A DNA stretch of 64,000 nt from Loigolactobacillus zhaoyuanensis (GCF_003946385.1 NZ_RHOE01000004.1:19629-83628), one strand, 5' to 3'; positions 47,254 through 57,073 are shown, counted from the first letter of the stretch. Translations and numbers: made by a program. Notes: generated by a model not told the origin, from the sequence alone.

Positions 47254-47616
47254 ATTAATGCCTCCTAATAAATATGTAAGTTTGTGCTAGTCTGTATTTT
47301 AGCATGTTTCTTATTTTCTAGCTACACTGACCAAAAATGTGTTAAAATAGGATAGCGAACATTCGTTCTGCTTTGACTTTTCAAATCGTTTCGCATAAGG
47401 TAAGATAGTATCTTGAGCGGTCTTTATTAATCAGAACGTTGTATATTAAAGCTAAATTTAGAACTGCCAGGCTAACTTAAACTTTAAAGTTAGCGCCTTA
47501 AATTTACTAAAAGACACTGAGCACAGCACTATTTTTGCTAGCAGCGGTTGAAACCCATGCTTGGTTTTTGACGTGTCTGATCAAAGTTTCATTTTTTGAA
47601 AAGGAGTTTTTGTTTG
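47254..47616 (+). other. 363-base divergent gap between plsY and parE
   Basis: It holds the promoters of plsY and parE. TTGACT at 47376 with a weak TAAGGT 17 bases later is a candidate for parE. A 24-base near-palindrome lies at 47471-47494. No RNA gene or credible coding frame is seen; an open frame of 126 codons on the minus strand overlaps parE and is a shadow. Confidence 0.5.
47471..47494 (+). repeat. Inverted repeat in the parE leader
   Basis: GCTAACTT and AAGTTAGC are perfect arms around an eight-base AT centre. No T-run follows. It could be an operator or a leader hairpin. CAGGCTAACTT, overlapping its left arm, also occurs upstream of the Mga-like gene (17715). Confidence 0.5.
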
Positions 47617-49626
47617 ATGAAAGAAAACCAAACGGCGTATAATGATGCTTCAATTCAGGTCCTACAAGGCTTAGAAGCAGTTCGTAAGCGTCCTGGTATG
47701 TATATCGGTTCAACCGACAGTAAAGGGCTACACCATTTAGTCTATGAAATTGTCGACAATGCTGTCGATGAAGCTTTAGCTGGTTTTGGTAAGGAAATTG
47801 ATGTAACGATCCATAAGGACAATAGTGTGACCGTCCGTGACTTTGGTCGTGGAATGCCAACTGGTATGCATTCATCAGGTATTCCAACTATTGAAGTTAT
47901 TTTAACGGTTTTACATGCAGGTGGTAAGTTTGGCCAAGGCGGCTATAAAACTTCAGGTGGCTTGCATGGTGTCGGTTCAAGTGTTGTTAACGCACTATCT
48001 GAATCGCTGGTGGCCACTGTCGTCCGTGATGGCAAAAAATTCCAGGAAAGTTTTCGTAATGGCGGTCAACCAGTAGGCACGCTAAAAAAATTAGGTAAAA
48101 CTAAGGAAGCTAATGGCACCACGCTTACCTTTAAGCCGGATTCAACTATTTTTACGACCATTGATTTTAACTATAACGTCTTAGCTGAGCGAATTCGGGA
48201 ATCAGCTTTTTTATTGCGTGACGTTAAGTTTATTTTTACTGATGAACGCGGTGAAGGTCATCAAGAAATTTATCATTATGAATCTGGAATCAAGGAATTC
48301 GTTGACTATCTAAACGAAGACAAAGATACGCTTGGCCCAACAATGTTTTTCTCTGGTGAAAAAGATGGTATCCAAGTTGAATTTGCCGGTCAATACAATG
48401 ATGGCTATTCAGAGAATATTTTGTCATTTGTCAACAATGTTCGGACTAATGATGGCGGTACCCATGAAGCAGGTATGAAGACTGCCTTAACGCGCTCATT
48501 TAATGATTATGCCCGCAAAGTTAATTTACTTAAAGAAAAAGATAAAAATCTTGAAGGTAGCGATGTGCGCGAAGGGTTATCCGCCGTCATTTCAATTCGG
48601 ATCCCCGAAGAGATTTTACAGTTCGAAGGTCAAACCAAGGGGAAATTAGGCACGCCACAAGCTCGCGCAGCAGTCGATAATGTGATCGGTGAACAGCTAG
48701 CCTATTATCTACTTGAAAATGGCGATTTTGCTCAAATGATGGTCAAAAAGGCGCTGAAAGCTCGTGAAGCACGGCAAGCTGCCCGTAAAGCCCGTGACGA
48801 TAGTCGTAATGGTAAACGCAAGAAAAAGACTGAGCGTTTATTGTCAGGTAAATTGACGCCGGCCCAGTCGCGTAATAGCAAACGTAACGAACTTTACTTA
48901 GTCGAAGGTGATTCTGCCGGGGGCTCAGCAAAACAAGGCCGTGATCGTAAATTTCAGGCTATTTTGCCGCTTCGTGGTAAAGTGATCAACACCCAAAAGG
49001 CGAAAATGGACGATATTTTAAAAAATGAAGAAATCAGCACGATGATCTACACGATCGGTGCTGGCGTAGGCCCAGAATTTTCTGTAGCGGATAGTAACTA
49101 CGATAAAATCATCATTATGACCGATGCCGATACGGATGGTGCCCATATTCAAATCTTGTTGCTGACTTTCTTTTATCGTTATATGAAGCCGCTGATCGAA
49201 GCCGGTAAGATTTATATTGCTTTGCCACCACTCTATCGTTTACAAAAAGGCAGTGGTAAGAATATTAAAACCCGTTATGCTTGGACCGATGACGAATTAG
49301 CCGCTGAAATGAAAACGTTCGGTAAGGGAACCAGCCTACAACGTTATAAAGGCCTTGGTGAAATGAATGCTGATCAACTTTGGGAGACAACAATGGATCC
49401 TGAGTCACGGACTCTGATCCGCGTTCGAATCGATGATGCAGCTTTAGCCGAACGGCGAGTCACCACCTTAATGGGTGATAAAGTTGCGCCACGGCGTAAA
49501 TGGATCGAAAGTCATGTTCAATTTTCCATGGCGGAAGAAGGTAGTATTTTGGAGACCAAAACAACTAACCATACCGCTAGTAATGTAGAAACTGATGCCC
49601 CTAATCAAGATCAAGTAGTAAAGTGA
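47617..49626 (+). CDS. parE: DNA topoisomerase IV subunit B
   Basis: ParE is the ATPase subunit of topoisomerase IV, which separates linked daughter chromosomes. The 669-residue protein has the GHKL ATP site (EIVDNAVDEALAGFG; GGLHGVGSSVVNALS), the transducer domain, and TOPRIM (LVEGDSAGGSAKQGRDRKFQ; IMTDADTDGAHIQILLLTFF). ParE rather than GyrB is indicated by pairing with parC and divergence from plsY. The ATG at 47617 follows AAAAGGAGTTTTTG. parC follows nine bases later. Confidence 0.95.
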   Translation: MKENQTAYNDASIQVLQGLEAVRKRPGMYIGSTDSKGLHHLVYEIVDNAVDEALAGFGKEIDVTIHKDNSVTVRDFGRGMPTGMHSSGIPTIEVILTVLHAGGKFGQGGYKTSGGLHGVGSSVVNALSESLVATVVRDGKKFQESFRNGGQPVGTLKKLGKTKEANGTTLTFKPDSTIFTTIDFNYNVLAERIRESAFLLRDVKFIFTDERGEGHQEIYHYESGIKEFVDYLNEDKDTLGPTMFFSGEKDGIQVEFAGQYNDGYSENILSFVNNVRTNDGGTHEAGMKTALTRSFNDYARKVNLLKEKDKNLEGSDVREGLSAVISIRIPEEILQFEGQTKGKLGTPQARAAVDNVIGEQLAYYLLENGDFAQMMVKKALKAREARQAARKARDDSRNGKRKKKTERLLSGKLTPAQSRNSKRNELYLVEGDSAGGSAKQGRDRKFQAILPLRGKVINTQKAKMDDILKNEEISTMIYTIGAGVGPEFSVADSNYDKIIIMTDADTDGAHIQILLLTFFYRYMKPLIEAGKIYIALPPLYRLQKGSGKNIKTRYAWTDDELAAEMKTFGKGTSLQRYKGLGEMNADQLWETTMDPESRTLIRVRIDDAALAERRVTTLMGDKVAPRRKWIESHVQFSMAEEGSILETKTTNHTASNVETDAPNQDQVVK

Positions 49627-49634
49627 GTGAGTAG

Positions 49635-52097
49635 ATGAGTGACCAACAGAACATTCAAGAATTAACTTTAGAAGAAGTTATGGGCGATCGTTTCGGTCGT
49701 TATTCAAAATATATTATTCAAGAACGGGCATTGCCTGATATTCGTGATGGTTTGAAGCCAGTTCAGCGTCGAATTTTGTATGCAATGAATCGCGATGGCA
49801 ATACGCATGATAAAGGTTTCCGTAAATCGGCAAAATCCGTTGGTAATGTCATGGGTAATTTTCATCCCCATGGCGATTCTAGTATTTACGAAGCCATGGT
49901 ACGCTTAAGTCAGGATTGGAAATTGCGGGCACCATTGATCGATATGCATGGTAATAATGGCTCAATGGATGGCGATTCACCTGCAGCAATGCGGTATACC
50001 GAAGCACGCACCAGTAAAATTGCTGGTGAAATGCTACAAGATATCGATAAAGAAACAGTTGATTTTGTTCCCAACTTTGATGATACCGAAGAAGAACCAA
50101 CCGTTTTACCAGCACGCTTTCCTAATTTATTAGTCAATGGTGCAACTGGGATCTCAGCAGGTTATGCGACCGAAATTCCACCACATAATTTAGGTGAAGT
50201 TATTCAAGCCTTGATCTACTTATTAGACCATCCTGATGCTGATTTAGCGAAATTGATGACCTTTGTTAAAGGTCCTGATTTTCCAACTGGTGGCATTATT
50301 CAAGGGCTTGATGGCATTAAACAAGCCTACGAAACAGGCCGTGGTCGAATTGTGGTCCGTTCGCGTACCGAGGTGTTGGAATTGCGTGGTGGTCGCGAAC
50401 AGATTGCGGTTAGCGAGCTGCCTTATGAAGTCAATAAAGCACTATTAGTTAAGAAAATAGATGAGATCCGAATTCTGAAAAAAGTCGATGGTATCGCAGA
50501 AGTTCGCGATGAATCTGATCGTCGTGGATTGTCGATCATGGTCGAACTAAAAAAAGGTGCTAATGCCCAAGGTATCTTGACGTATCTTTTAAAGAATACT
50601 GATCTACAAGTAACTTATAATTTTAATATGGTCGCCATTAATCACCAACGACCTGATCAATTAGGTTTAAAGCAGTTATTAATGGCTTACTTGGAACATC
50701 AGCAAATTGTGATCACGCGACGTACTCATTTTGACCTAAATAAGGCTCAAGCGCGGCAGCACATCGTTTTAGGTTTGATCAAGGCGTTGTCGATTCTAGA
50801 CCAAGTCATTAAAGTGATCCGCCAAAGTAAGAATAAGAAAAATGCCAAAGATAACTTAGTTCAAGCATTTCAATTCTCCGAGGCACAAGCCGAAGCCATT
50901 GTTTCATTGCAATTATATCGCTTGACCAATACGGATATTACTGCATTGGAACAGGAGCAAGCTGACTTGGCAGCGCAGATCATTAAGCTGCAAAAGATTC
51001 TCGATGAACCTAAGGAACTAGCGCGCGTGTTAAAAGCGCAATTACGTCAAATCGATCGCGATTATGGAACAAAACGTTTAAGTGAAATTCAGGCTGAAAT
51101 TGAATCACTAAAGGTCGATACAAAAGTTGTTATCGCTGACGAAGCAGTCGTTGTGGCAGTTAGTCATGACGGATATTTGAAGCGCAGTAGTTTGCGTTCA
51201 TATAATTCTTCAACTGATGATGACAACGGCTTAAAGGCAGAGGATTTCTTAACCTTCCAGCAACAGTTAAGTACTTTAGACCACTTATTCATGTTCACTA
51301 ACAAGGGCCATGTGATCTATCGGCCAGTATATGAGCTTAGTGATGCACGCTGGAAAGATACCGGTGAACATATTTCGCAGACGATCGGTTTAGCTGCTGA
51401 TGAAGCAATTATCCATACGTTTGCCTTTAGTGAATTAAAACAAGTTGGGCATTTTATTATCACGACAACTGATGGCTATATTAAACAAACTGAATTTAAT
51501 GAGTTTTTACCTGGCCGTACCTATAAGTCACGGGCGGCGCAAGCGATTCGTTTAAAGCAAGCAACTACGTTTGTAACTGATGTTATGTACATTCAACCAA
51601 CTGAAGTCGATCAATATGATGTCTTTTTAGCAAGTCATAATGGTTATGGCCTGCGTTATCGCTTAGAAGAAGTACCAGTTATCGGTGCCAAGGCTGCCGG
51701 AACTAAGTCCATGGCGCTTAAAGAAGGCGATCACGTGGTCAATGCAATCTTGGTACCACGTGATGCTGCGGCACCAGTAACGATCATTACGCAACGTGGG
51801 GCATTAAAGCGGATGAACGTACAGGAAGTCACAGAAACTAGCCGTGCCCGGCGTGGTATGCTAATTTTGCGTGAGCTAAAACATAATCCGCACCGCGTTC
51901 AAATTATGGCAGGTCCGTTAGCTGCCGGCGCGCATTTACTAATACAAACTGATAAACGGCAAACTATTTTATTAACGCCTACTGATCATCCAATCAGTGA
52001 TCGTTACTCTAATGGTTCATTTGTTCTTGATACTGAGAATGTAGGTACGCCAATAATTGGTTACCCAGAAATTGATTTTACACAAGCCGACCAATAA
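49635..52097 (+). CDS. parC: DNA topoisomerase IV subunit A
   Basis: ParC cuts and rejoins DNA in topoisomerase IV. The 820-residue protein starts with the winged-helix domain: IQERALPDIRDGLKPVQRRI, FHPHGDSSIYEAMVRLSQDW (quinolone-determining region with unmodified Ser) and AMRYTEARTSKIAGEML with the catalytic Tyr near residue 121. A coiled coil covers 390-480. The C-terminal beta-pinwheel (repeats such as DGYLKRSSLRSY and DGYIKQTEFNEF) wraps DNA. It is coupled to parE; the ribosome site GTGAGTGAGTAG overlaps the parE stop. A terminator follows. Confidence 0.95.
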   Translation: MSDQQNIQELTLEEVMGDRFGRYSKYIIQERALPDIRDGLKPVQRRILYAMNRDGNTHDKGFRKSAKSVGNVMGNFHPHGDSSIYEAMVRLSQDWKLRAPLIDMHGNNGSMDGDSPAAMRYTEARTSKIAGEMLQDIDKETVDFVPNFDDTEEEPTVLPARFPNLLVNGATGISAGYATEIPPHNLGEVIQALIYLLDHPDADLAKLMTFVKGPDFPTGGIIQGLDGIKQAYETGRGRIVVRSRTEVLELRGGREQIAVSELPYEVNKALLVKKIDEIRILKKVDGIAEVRDESDRRGLSIMVELKKGANAQGILTYLLKNTDLQVTYNFNMVAINHQRPDQLGLKQLLMAYLEHQQIVITRRTHFDLNKAQARQHIVLGLIKALSILDQVIKVIRQSKNKKNAKDNLVQAFQFSEAQAEAIVSLQLYRLTNTDITALEQEQADLAAQIIKLQKILDEPKELARVLKAQLRQIDRDYGTKRLSEIQAEIESLKVDTKVVIADEAVVVAVSHDGYLKRSSLRSYNSSTDDDNGLKAEDFLTFQQQLSTLDHLFMFTNKGHVIYRPVYELSDARWKDTGEHISQTIGLAADEAIIHTFAFSELKQVGHFIITTTDGYIKQTEFNEFLPGRTYKSRAAQAIRLKQATTFVTDVMYIQPTEVDQYDVFLASHNGYGLRYRLEEVPVIGAKAAGTKSMALKEGDHVVNAILVPRDAAAPVTIITQRGALKRMNVQEVTETSRARRGMLILRELKHNPHRVQIMAGPLAAGAHLLIQTDKRQTILLTPTDHPISDRYSNGSFVLDTENVGTPIIGYPEIDFTQADQ

Positions 52098-52106
52098 TAC
52101 CGTTAA

Positions 52107-52147
52107 AAGAGCTGTACCATAATTCACTTATGGTGCGGCCCTTTTTT
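52107..52147 (+). terminator. Terminator after parC
   Basis: A 15-position stem (AGAGCTGTACCATAA against TTATGGTGCGGCCCT) with one mismatch and two G-U pairs, followed by six Ts. Confidence 0.9.
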
Positions 52148-52218
52148 AATTGGAATAGGTCAGTCAACCTACAGTTAGCAAAGTCTACGGCCTTATCCTG
52201 TTATAGTTTATAATTAAT

Positions 52219-52242
52219 CTGTTATATATATTAATATAACAG
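52219..52242 (+). promoter_or_regulatory. AT-rich palindrome upstream of pflB
   Basis: CTGTTATAT and ATATAACAG are perfect 9-base arms around a six-base centre. The overall shape resembles a CRP/FNR- or Rex-type operator. It lies 127 bases upstream of the probable -35 box, so it may act at a distance or be unrelated. Confidence 0.4.
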
Positions 52243-52368
52243 AAAATGGAATAGGTAATGTAAGTATAAAATATTTATTTCTAACTTCCGGAAAGCTTTT
52301 AGTTGTCCCCATTAGATTTATTCTTAAAATATTCATGAAAAAAACTAACACAAAAGCAAAGAAAGGGC

Positions 52369-52396
52369 TTGCATAACGAACGCTTTATGTTATACT
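52369..52396 (+). promoter_or_regulatory. Promoter of pflB
   Basis: TTGCAT at 52369-52374 and TATACT at 52391-52396 with a 16-base spacer. It lies 54 bases upstream of the pflB ATG. Confidence 0.7.
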
Positions 52397-52449
52397 AATT
52401 TATGAAAACTGTTACATTGATGTTCAACATTTTAAGGAGGCACTTAATT

Positions 52450-54711
52450 ATGAAACAGCTCCAAGCAAATGATACGACAACCGAAGCATGGGACGGATTT
52501 AACGGCGGCGACTGGCAAGAAGCAGTTGATATTCGCGATTTCATCCAACGTAACCTTGTTCAATACGATGGTGACGAAAGTTTCTTAGCTGGCCCAACTG
52601 AAGCAACCACAACCTTAAATAATAAAGTTATGGCCTTAAAACAACAAGAACGTGAAGCTGGCGGTGTACTTGACGCTGATAACAACATTCCAGCAACATT
52701 AACTTCACATGGCCCTGGCTACATCGAAAAAGACTTAGAAAAAATTGTAGGCTTACAAACTGACAAACCTTTGAAACGTGCATTCATGCCTTATGGTGGT
52801 ATCCGAATGGCTGAAGACGCACTTGAAGCTTACGGCTTTAAGACAGATCCACAAATGCATCAAATCTTCTCCGAATGGCGTAAAACCCATAATGAAGGTG
52901 TTTTTGACGCTTATACTCCTGACATGCGTAAAGCTCGTCACTACAAGATCATCACTGGACTACCTGATGCATATGGGCGTGGCCGGATTGTTCCTGATTT
53001 GCCACGGATCGCTTTATATGGTATCGATCGCTTGATCGCAGAAAAAGTTGCTGACCATGGTAATGTTGGCGATGGTGAAATGACTGACTCAGTTCTTCAG
53101 TTACGCGAACAAATCTCTGATCAAGTTAAAGCACTTAAAGGCATGAAAAAAATGGCTGCTAGCTATGGTTTCGATATTTCTAAACCTGCTAAGACAGCCG
53201 AAGAAGCCGTTCAATGGGTCTACTTTGGCTACCTAGCAGCAGTTAAAACTCAAAATGGTGCCGCAATGTCTGTTGGTCGGATCGATTCATTCTTGGATAT
53301 CTTTATCCAACGTGATCTTGACCGCGGTTTGATCACTGAAACTGATGCTCAAGAATTAGTTGATCAATTTGTTATGAAATTACGGATGGTACGTTTTATT
53401 CGGACAACAGATTACAATGATTTATTCTCTGGTGATCCAATTTGGGCAACACTTTCTATGGCTGGTGTTGGTATGGATGGTCGTCATCATGTCAACAAGA
53501 CTAGTTTCCGTGTTTTGAAGACTTTAGAAAACATGGGTGCTGCGCCTGAACCTAATATTACTTTATTATGGGACAAACGCTTACCAGACGGCTTCAAACG
53601 TTATGCCTCAAAAGTTTCAATTGATAGTTCAACTATTCAATATGAAAATGATGCCTTGATGCGTAATCAATGGGGTACCGACTATTATGGGATTGCTTGC
53701 TGTGTTTCTGCACAACCAATCGCTGATGGTGTCCAATTCTTCGGTGCTCGCGCTAACATGGCTAAAACCGTTTTATACGCGATCAACGGTGGTATTGATG
53801 AATTGGGCAAAGCACAAGTAGGCCCAGCTGCTGAACCAATCAAGACTGAGTATATTGATTACGATGACTTTATGACAAAATTTGATCGTCAATTAGACTG
53901 GGTTGCAGATGTCTATGTCAATGCTTTAAACGCAATTCACTATATGCACGATAAATACGATTATGAAGCTGAACAGCTATGCTTGAAGAATTCACGCTTA
54001 GACTATACTTTTGCAACTGGTATTTCTGGCTTATCACATGCAACTGATTCACTTTCTGCAATCAAGTATGGCCATGTTAAAATTATTCGTGATGAAGATG
54101 GAATCGCAGTTGACTTCAAGGCTGATAACGATTTCCCACGTTACGGTAACAATGATGACCGTGCTGATGATATCGCCAAGATGCTCGTTAAAAAGTTGTA
54201 TACTAAGATGAATACACATCATCTTTACCATAACGCTAAGTTATCAACTTCTGTTTTGACGATCACTTCTAACGTTGTTTATGGTAAGAATACTGGTACA
54301 ACACCTAATGGCCGTCAAGCTGGCGAACCATTCTCACCTGGTGCTAATCCTGCATACGGTGCAGAACAAAATGGTGCTTTAGCTTCCTTGCTTTCAACTG
54401 CTAAAATTCCTTATAAGTACGCAACTGATGGTATTTCTAATACTTTCGGAGTTACACCACGGACTTTAGGTAACGATATTAGCGGTCAGCAAGATACTTT
54501 AGTTAACATGGTCGATGGTTATATGGAAAACAACGGTATGCATTTGAACATCAACGTCTTCAACCGTGATACATTGAAAGACGCTCAAGCGCATCCTGAA
54601 AAGTACCCAACATTGACTGTTCGTGTTTCTGGTTACTGTGTCTACTTCGCAGATTTGACCAAAGAACAACAAGACGATGTTATTTCGCGGACATACTTCG
54701 AAGCAATGTAA
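52450..54711 (+). CDS. pflB: Formate C-acetyltransferase (pyruvate formate-lyase)
   Basis: PflB splits pyruvate with CoA into acetyl-CoA and formate without oxygen. The 753-residue protein has the adjacent active cysteines at 417-418 ([12 protein letters not shown]). The glycyl radical is in RVSGYCVYF, glycine near 728; E. coli has Ala and Asn where Cys and Tyr stand here. The start follows AAGGAGGCACTTAATT. Codon use is strongly biased, so the gene is highly expressed. Its activase follows. The enzyme lets the cell make formate and extra ATP when sugar is scarce. Confidence 0.97.
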   Translation: MKQLQANDTTTEAWDGFNGGDWQEAVDIRDFIQRNLVQYDGDESFLAGPTEATTTLNNKVMALKQQEREAGGVLDADNNIPATLTSHGPGYIEKDLEKIVGLQTDKPLKRAFMPYGGIRMAEDALEAYGFKTDPQMHQIFSEWRKTHNEGVFDAYTPDMRKARHYKIITGLPDAYGRGRIVPDLPRIALYGIDRLIAEKVADHGNVGDGEMTDSVLQLREQISDQVKALKGMKKMAASYGFDISKPAKTAEEAVQWVYFGYLAAVKTQNGAAMSVGRIDSFLDIFIQRDLDRGLITETDAQELVDQFVMKLRMVRFIRTTDYNDLFSGDPIWATLSMAGVGMDGRHHVNKTSFRVLKTLENMGAAPEPNITLLWDKRLPDGFKRYASKVSIDSSTIQYENDALMRNQWGTDYYGIACCVSAQPIADGVQFFGARANMAKTVLYAINGGIDELGKAQVGPAAEPIKTEYIDYDDFMTKFDRQLDWVADVYVNALNAIHYMHDKYDYEAEQLCLKNSRLDYTFATGISGLSHATDSLSAIKYGHVKIIRDEDGIAVDFKADNDFPRYGNNDDRADDIAKMLVKKLYTKMNTHHLYHNAKLSTSVLTITSNVVYGKNTGTTPNGRQAGEPFSPGANPAYGAEQNGALASLLSTAKIPYKYATDGISNTFGVTPRTLGNDISGQQDTLVNMVDGYMENNGMHLNINVFNRDTLKDAQAHPEKYPTLTVRVSGYCVYFADLTKEQQDDVISRTYFEAM

Positions 54712-54724
54712 TAGTTTTCGTTTT

Positions 54725-54800
54725 AGAGAGTGGATGGATTGCGATTCATCCACTTTCTAGTAAAGCGCCTAAATTAGTTTAAACGCTTTACTAGAAAGTG
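54725..54800 (+). promoter_or_regulatory. Two overlapping, mutually exclusive hairpins between pflB and pflA
   Basis: Hairpin A: AGAGAGTGGATG (54725-54736) with CATCCACTTTCT (54747-54758), 11 Watson-Crick pairs and one G-U. Hairpin B: 54751-54767 (CACTTTCTAGTAAAGCG) with 54784-54800, 17 perfect pairs. Bases 54751-54758 belong to both, so only one can form. Neither has a T-run. This may set the pflB to pflA ratio. Confidence 0.65.
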
Positions 54801-54829
54801 AATGATTGATTTAATGATGGGGTGATGAG

Positions 54830-55651
54830 ATGAAAATTTTTGAACAAGAACAATCATCAGTTGCAGTAGCCGATGAAACACCAACTGGTTTTGTACATTC
54901 AATTGAAACTTTTGGCTCAGTAGACGGGCCAGGCATACGTTACGTTTTATTCCTACAAGGCTGTCGGATGCGCTGTGAGTTCTGTCATAACCCTGATACC
55001 TGGAATCAGGGTGTTGGTGATCAAATGACTTCGGATCAGGTTTTAGCTGATGCAGAGCGCTATAAAGCATTCTGGGGAACGCAGGGCGGTATTACTACCA
55101 GCGGTGGTGAGGCCCTATTACAAATTGATTTTTTGATCGATCTTTTTAAAAAAGCGCGAGCGAAGGGGATTCGGACTTGCCTAGATACTTGTGGCCAGCC
55201 CTTTACCCGCAAACAGCCTTGGTTTGGCAAATTTGAAGAATTAATGCGCTATACTGATATTTCTTTAGTTGATATTAAACAAATCAACCCTCGTGAACAT
55301 AAACGTCTGACTGGCTGGAGTAACGAAAATATTTTTGATATGTTAAGTTACATGTTGGCGCATAACAAACATATTTGGATCCGCCACGTTTTAGTCCCAC
55401 AGCGGACTGATTTTGATACTGAGTTGATTCAAATTGGTAATTATATTAAAACAATTGCGCCGATCGTTGATAAGGTGGAGGTACTGCCATATCATACAAT
55501 GGGTATCACTAAGTATGAAGAACTCGGCATTAACTATCCATTGGATGGTATTGAACCACCTACACAAGCGCGTGTGAAGAATGCAGAAAATTTATTGCAC
55601 ACAACTGATTACACTAATTATAAAAATTATCCAAACTACCCTAAAGCATAA
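54830..55651 (+). CDS. pflA: Pyruvate formate-lyase activating enzyme
   Basis: PflA is the radical SAM enzyme that installs the glycyl radical on PflB. The 273-residue protein contains FLQGCRMRCEFCHNPDTWN, with the three cysteine ligands of the 4Fe-4S cluster. GGITTSGGEALLQIDFLIDL, TCLDTCGQPF and WIRHVLVPQRTDF are typical for the family. The start follows GGGGTGATGAG. It lies 118 bases after pflB, with competing hairpins in the gap and no clear promoter. The C-terminus has a Tyr/Asn-rich tail. Confidence 0.96.
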   Translation: MKIFEQEQSSVAVADETPTGFVHSIETFGSVDGPGIRYVLFLQGCRMRCEFCHNPDTWNQGVGDQMTSDQVLADAERYKAFWGTQGGITTSGGEALLQIDFLIDLFKKARAKGIRTCLDTCGQPFTRKQPWFGKFEELMRYTDISLVDIKQINPREHKRLTGWSNENIFDMLSYMLAHNKHIWIRHVLVPQRTDFDTELIQIGNYIKTIAPIVDKVEVLPYHTMGITKYEELGINYPLDGIEPPTQARVKNAENLLHTTDYTNYKNYPNYPKA

Positions 55652-55667
55652 TTTGGAAGTTTGATTT

Positions 55668-55738
55668 ATAACAGTAGCGTCTACTACCTAGCTAATAAAC
55701 TACTAGGTTGAGTAGGGGCTATTATTTTTATAAAAAAT
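55668..55738 (+). terminator. Terminator after pflA
   Basis: A long imperfect hairpin with CTACTACCTAG facing CTAGGTTGAGTAG and an outer AGTAGC/GGCTAT part, ending in TATTTTT. Confidence 0.75.
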
Positions 55739-55890
55739 TTAACTTATAATCACATTTTTGATGATAATTTATTTTATAATAAACTGCAGTACAGCAGATT
55801 CCACTTAATTAATTTTCCAAATGAAATAATTGTTATTTTATAAAGGTTTAGGTTATTATTAGTATAAGTATCCTAAAGGAGGATCACGTT

Positions 55891-56853
55891 TTGAAAACCA
55901 AACAAGAAAACATTTTTTCATCAAAAACGCTAACATATTTTCTACAATTGGCTGAAACGATGAATTATACACAGGCTGCTCAACTGCTCGGTATTACGCA
56001 GCCTGCCTTAACTCAGCAAATTAAGAAATTGGAGCGTAGTGTAGAGGCGCCGCTATTCTATTCAGTGGGTAAGAAGTTACACTTATCTGATGCTGGACGA
56101 ACCATGCTGCAAACGACCCATGAAATTTATGAGTTATTAAATCAAGCAACTGATGAGATCCAACAAACAACTAGTGCCACTCAGGGCAAGATCTCAATCG
56201 GGTTATTAGCTTCAATTGAGGATCGTGTACTAGAGGATTTTGCTATTCACTACTACAAGGAAAACCCTGAAATCGAATTGAGTTTCCATATGTTGACTCG
56301 CAAAGAAATTTGGGAGCGCTTAGAGACGAACCAAATCGATTTAGCAGTGATGTATCTGCCAGATGATAGCATTAAAAACTGGAAGCCGTATAAATCAAAG
56401 AAAATTCTGAATGAGGATCTTTTATTCTTACACCATAATGATAAGTTAGCGAAGCGGAAGAAGATCAAGTATAAGGATACGATCGACAATAATTGGGTAA
56501 CTTATCCTGAACGTTATTATTTGAATTCATTGATCAATGAATCCTATAAAAACCAGATGGTGGATATTCCTAATATTGTGGCGCATTTTACAACACCTAA
56601 TCAAATTTTACGCTTCGCTCGTTCAACCCAAAGCTATATGGCGTTGCCTAATTCATTTGTACAGGCTCATCAAGAGGATATTGACTCTTATGTCGCATCA
56701 TTTGACCCTGCGATTCGTTTTGATCTAGCGTTTGTTTTCCGCAAGGATAAAGATCAAATCCCAAGAATTGCTAACTTCTTAAACTCATTTGATGATTATA
56801 TTGCGGCGCAAGATTACATTTCTCGCCTCAAAGAAACTACAGAAACAGATTAA
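55891..56853 (+). CDS. LysR-family transcriptional regulator
   Basis: A 320-residue regulator. The N-terminal winged helix covers residues 10-70 (TMNYTQAAQLLGITQPALTQ, then QIKKLE), a linker helix follows, and the effector domain runs from about 95 to 300 (GKISIGLLASIEDRVLEDFA). LysR proteins usually sense a small metabolite and often control a neighbouring gene. The neighbours are pflBA upstream and ppaC downstream, both on the same strand, and no divergent target is present, so the target is not clear. The TTG start follows AAAGGAGGATCACGTT. Confidence 0.85.
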   Translation: MKTKQENIFSSKTLTYFLQLAETMNYTQAAQLLGITQPALTQQIKKLERSVEAPLFYSVGKKLHLSDAGRTMLQTTHEIYELLNQATDEIQQTTSATQGKISIGLLASIEDRVLEDFAIHYYKENPEIELSFHMLTRKEIWERLETNQIDLAVMYLPDDSIKNWKPYKSKKILNEDLLFLHHNDKLAKRKKIKYKDTIDNNWVTYPERYYLNSLINESYKNQMVDIPNIVAHFTTPNQILRFARSTQSYMALPNSFVQAHQEDIDSYVASFDPAIRFDLAFVFRKDKDQIPRIANFLNSFDDYIAAQDYISRLKETTETD

Positions 56854-56876
56854 ATAGCTAAATTTACTCAGATAAT

Positions 56877-56907
56877 TTGGCATACCGGATCGCCGCCGTG
56901 CTATAAT
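56877..56907 (+). promoter_or_regulatory. Probable promoter of ppaC
   Basis: TTGGCA and TATAAT with a 19-base spacer, 166 bases before the ppaC start, giving a long 5' leader that contains a strong hairpin. Confidence 0.6.
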
Positions 56908-56971
56908 TAATGGTGATTAGTACAACTAATAGAACAACATTATGAGGTATGGGGCGTACCGTGGTTAATAG

Positions 56972-57012
56972 CACTAAAACCACATGAAGAATATAATCAT
57001 GTGGTTTTAGTG
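56972..57012 (+). promoter_or_regulatory. Perfect 16-bp hairpin in the ppaC leader
   Basis: CACTAAAACCACATGA pairs perfectly with TCATGTGGTTTTAGTG around a nine-base AT loop. The stem ends 61 bases before the ATG. GGTA-TGGGGCG-TACC just upstream (56946-56960) may form a second small stem. No T-run directly follows, so it is not a standard terminator. Confidence 0.7.
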
Positions 57013-57073
57013 TGTGCCAAAAATTCGCTATTCACGTAGCGAGTCGTTCACAAATTTATTGGGAGTGTTTGTT

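Larger units (their letters stand above)
52098..52449 (+). other. 352-base gap between parC and pflB
   Basis: It contains the parC terminator, an isolated AT-rich palindrome (52219-52242), and the pflB promoter. No coding frame or RNA gene is evident. The length fits a regulated promoter region. Confidence 0.6.

Noticed and set aside
47507..47887. Minus-strand open frame of 126 codons at the parE start
   Set aside because: It overlaps the conserved N-terminus of ParE and its composition (His, Tyr, Gln rich) is typical of an antisense frame.
52372..52390. CcpA (cre) site at the pflB promoter
   Set aside because: The AACGAACGCTTTATG stretch fits the cre pattern only loosely, with mismatches in the central conserved positions.
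56940..57012. Fluoride (crcB) riboswitch before ppaC
   Set aside because: GGTA-TGGGGCG-TACC looks like its first stem and loop, but after the long hairpin there is no matching pseudoknot partner or the conserved 3' segment.
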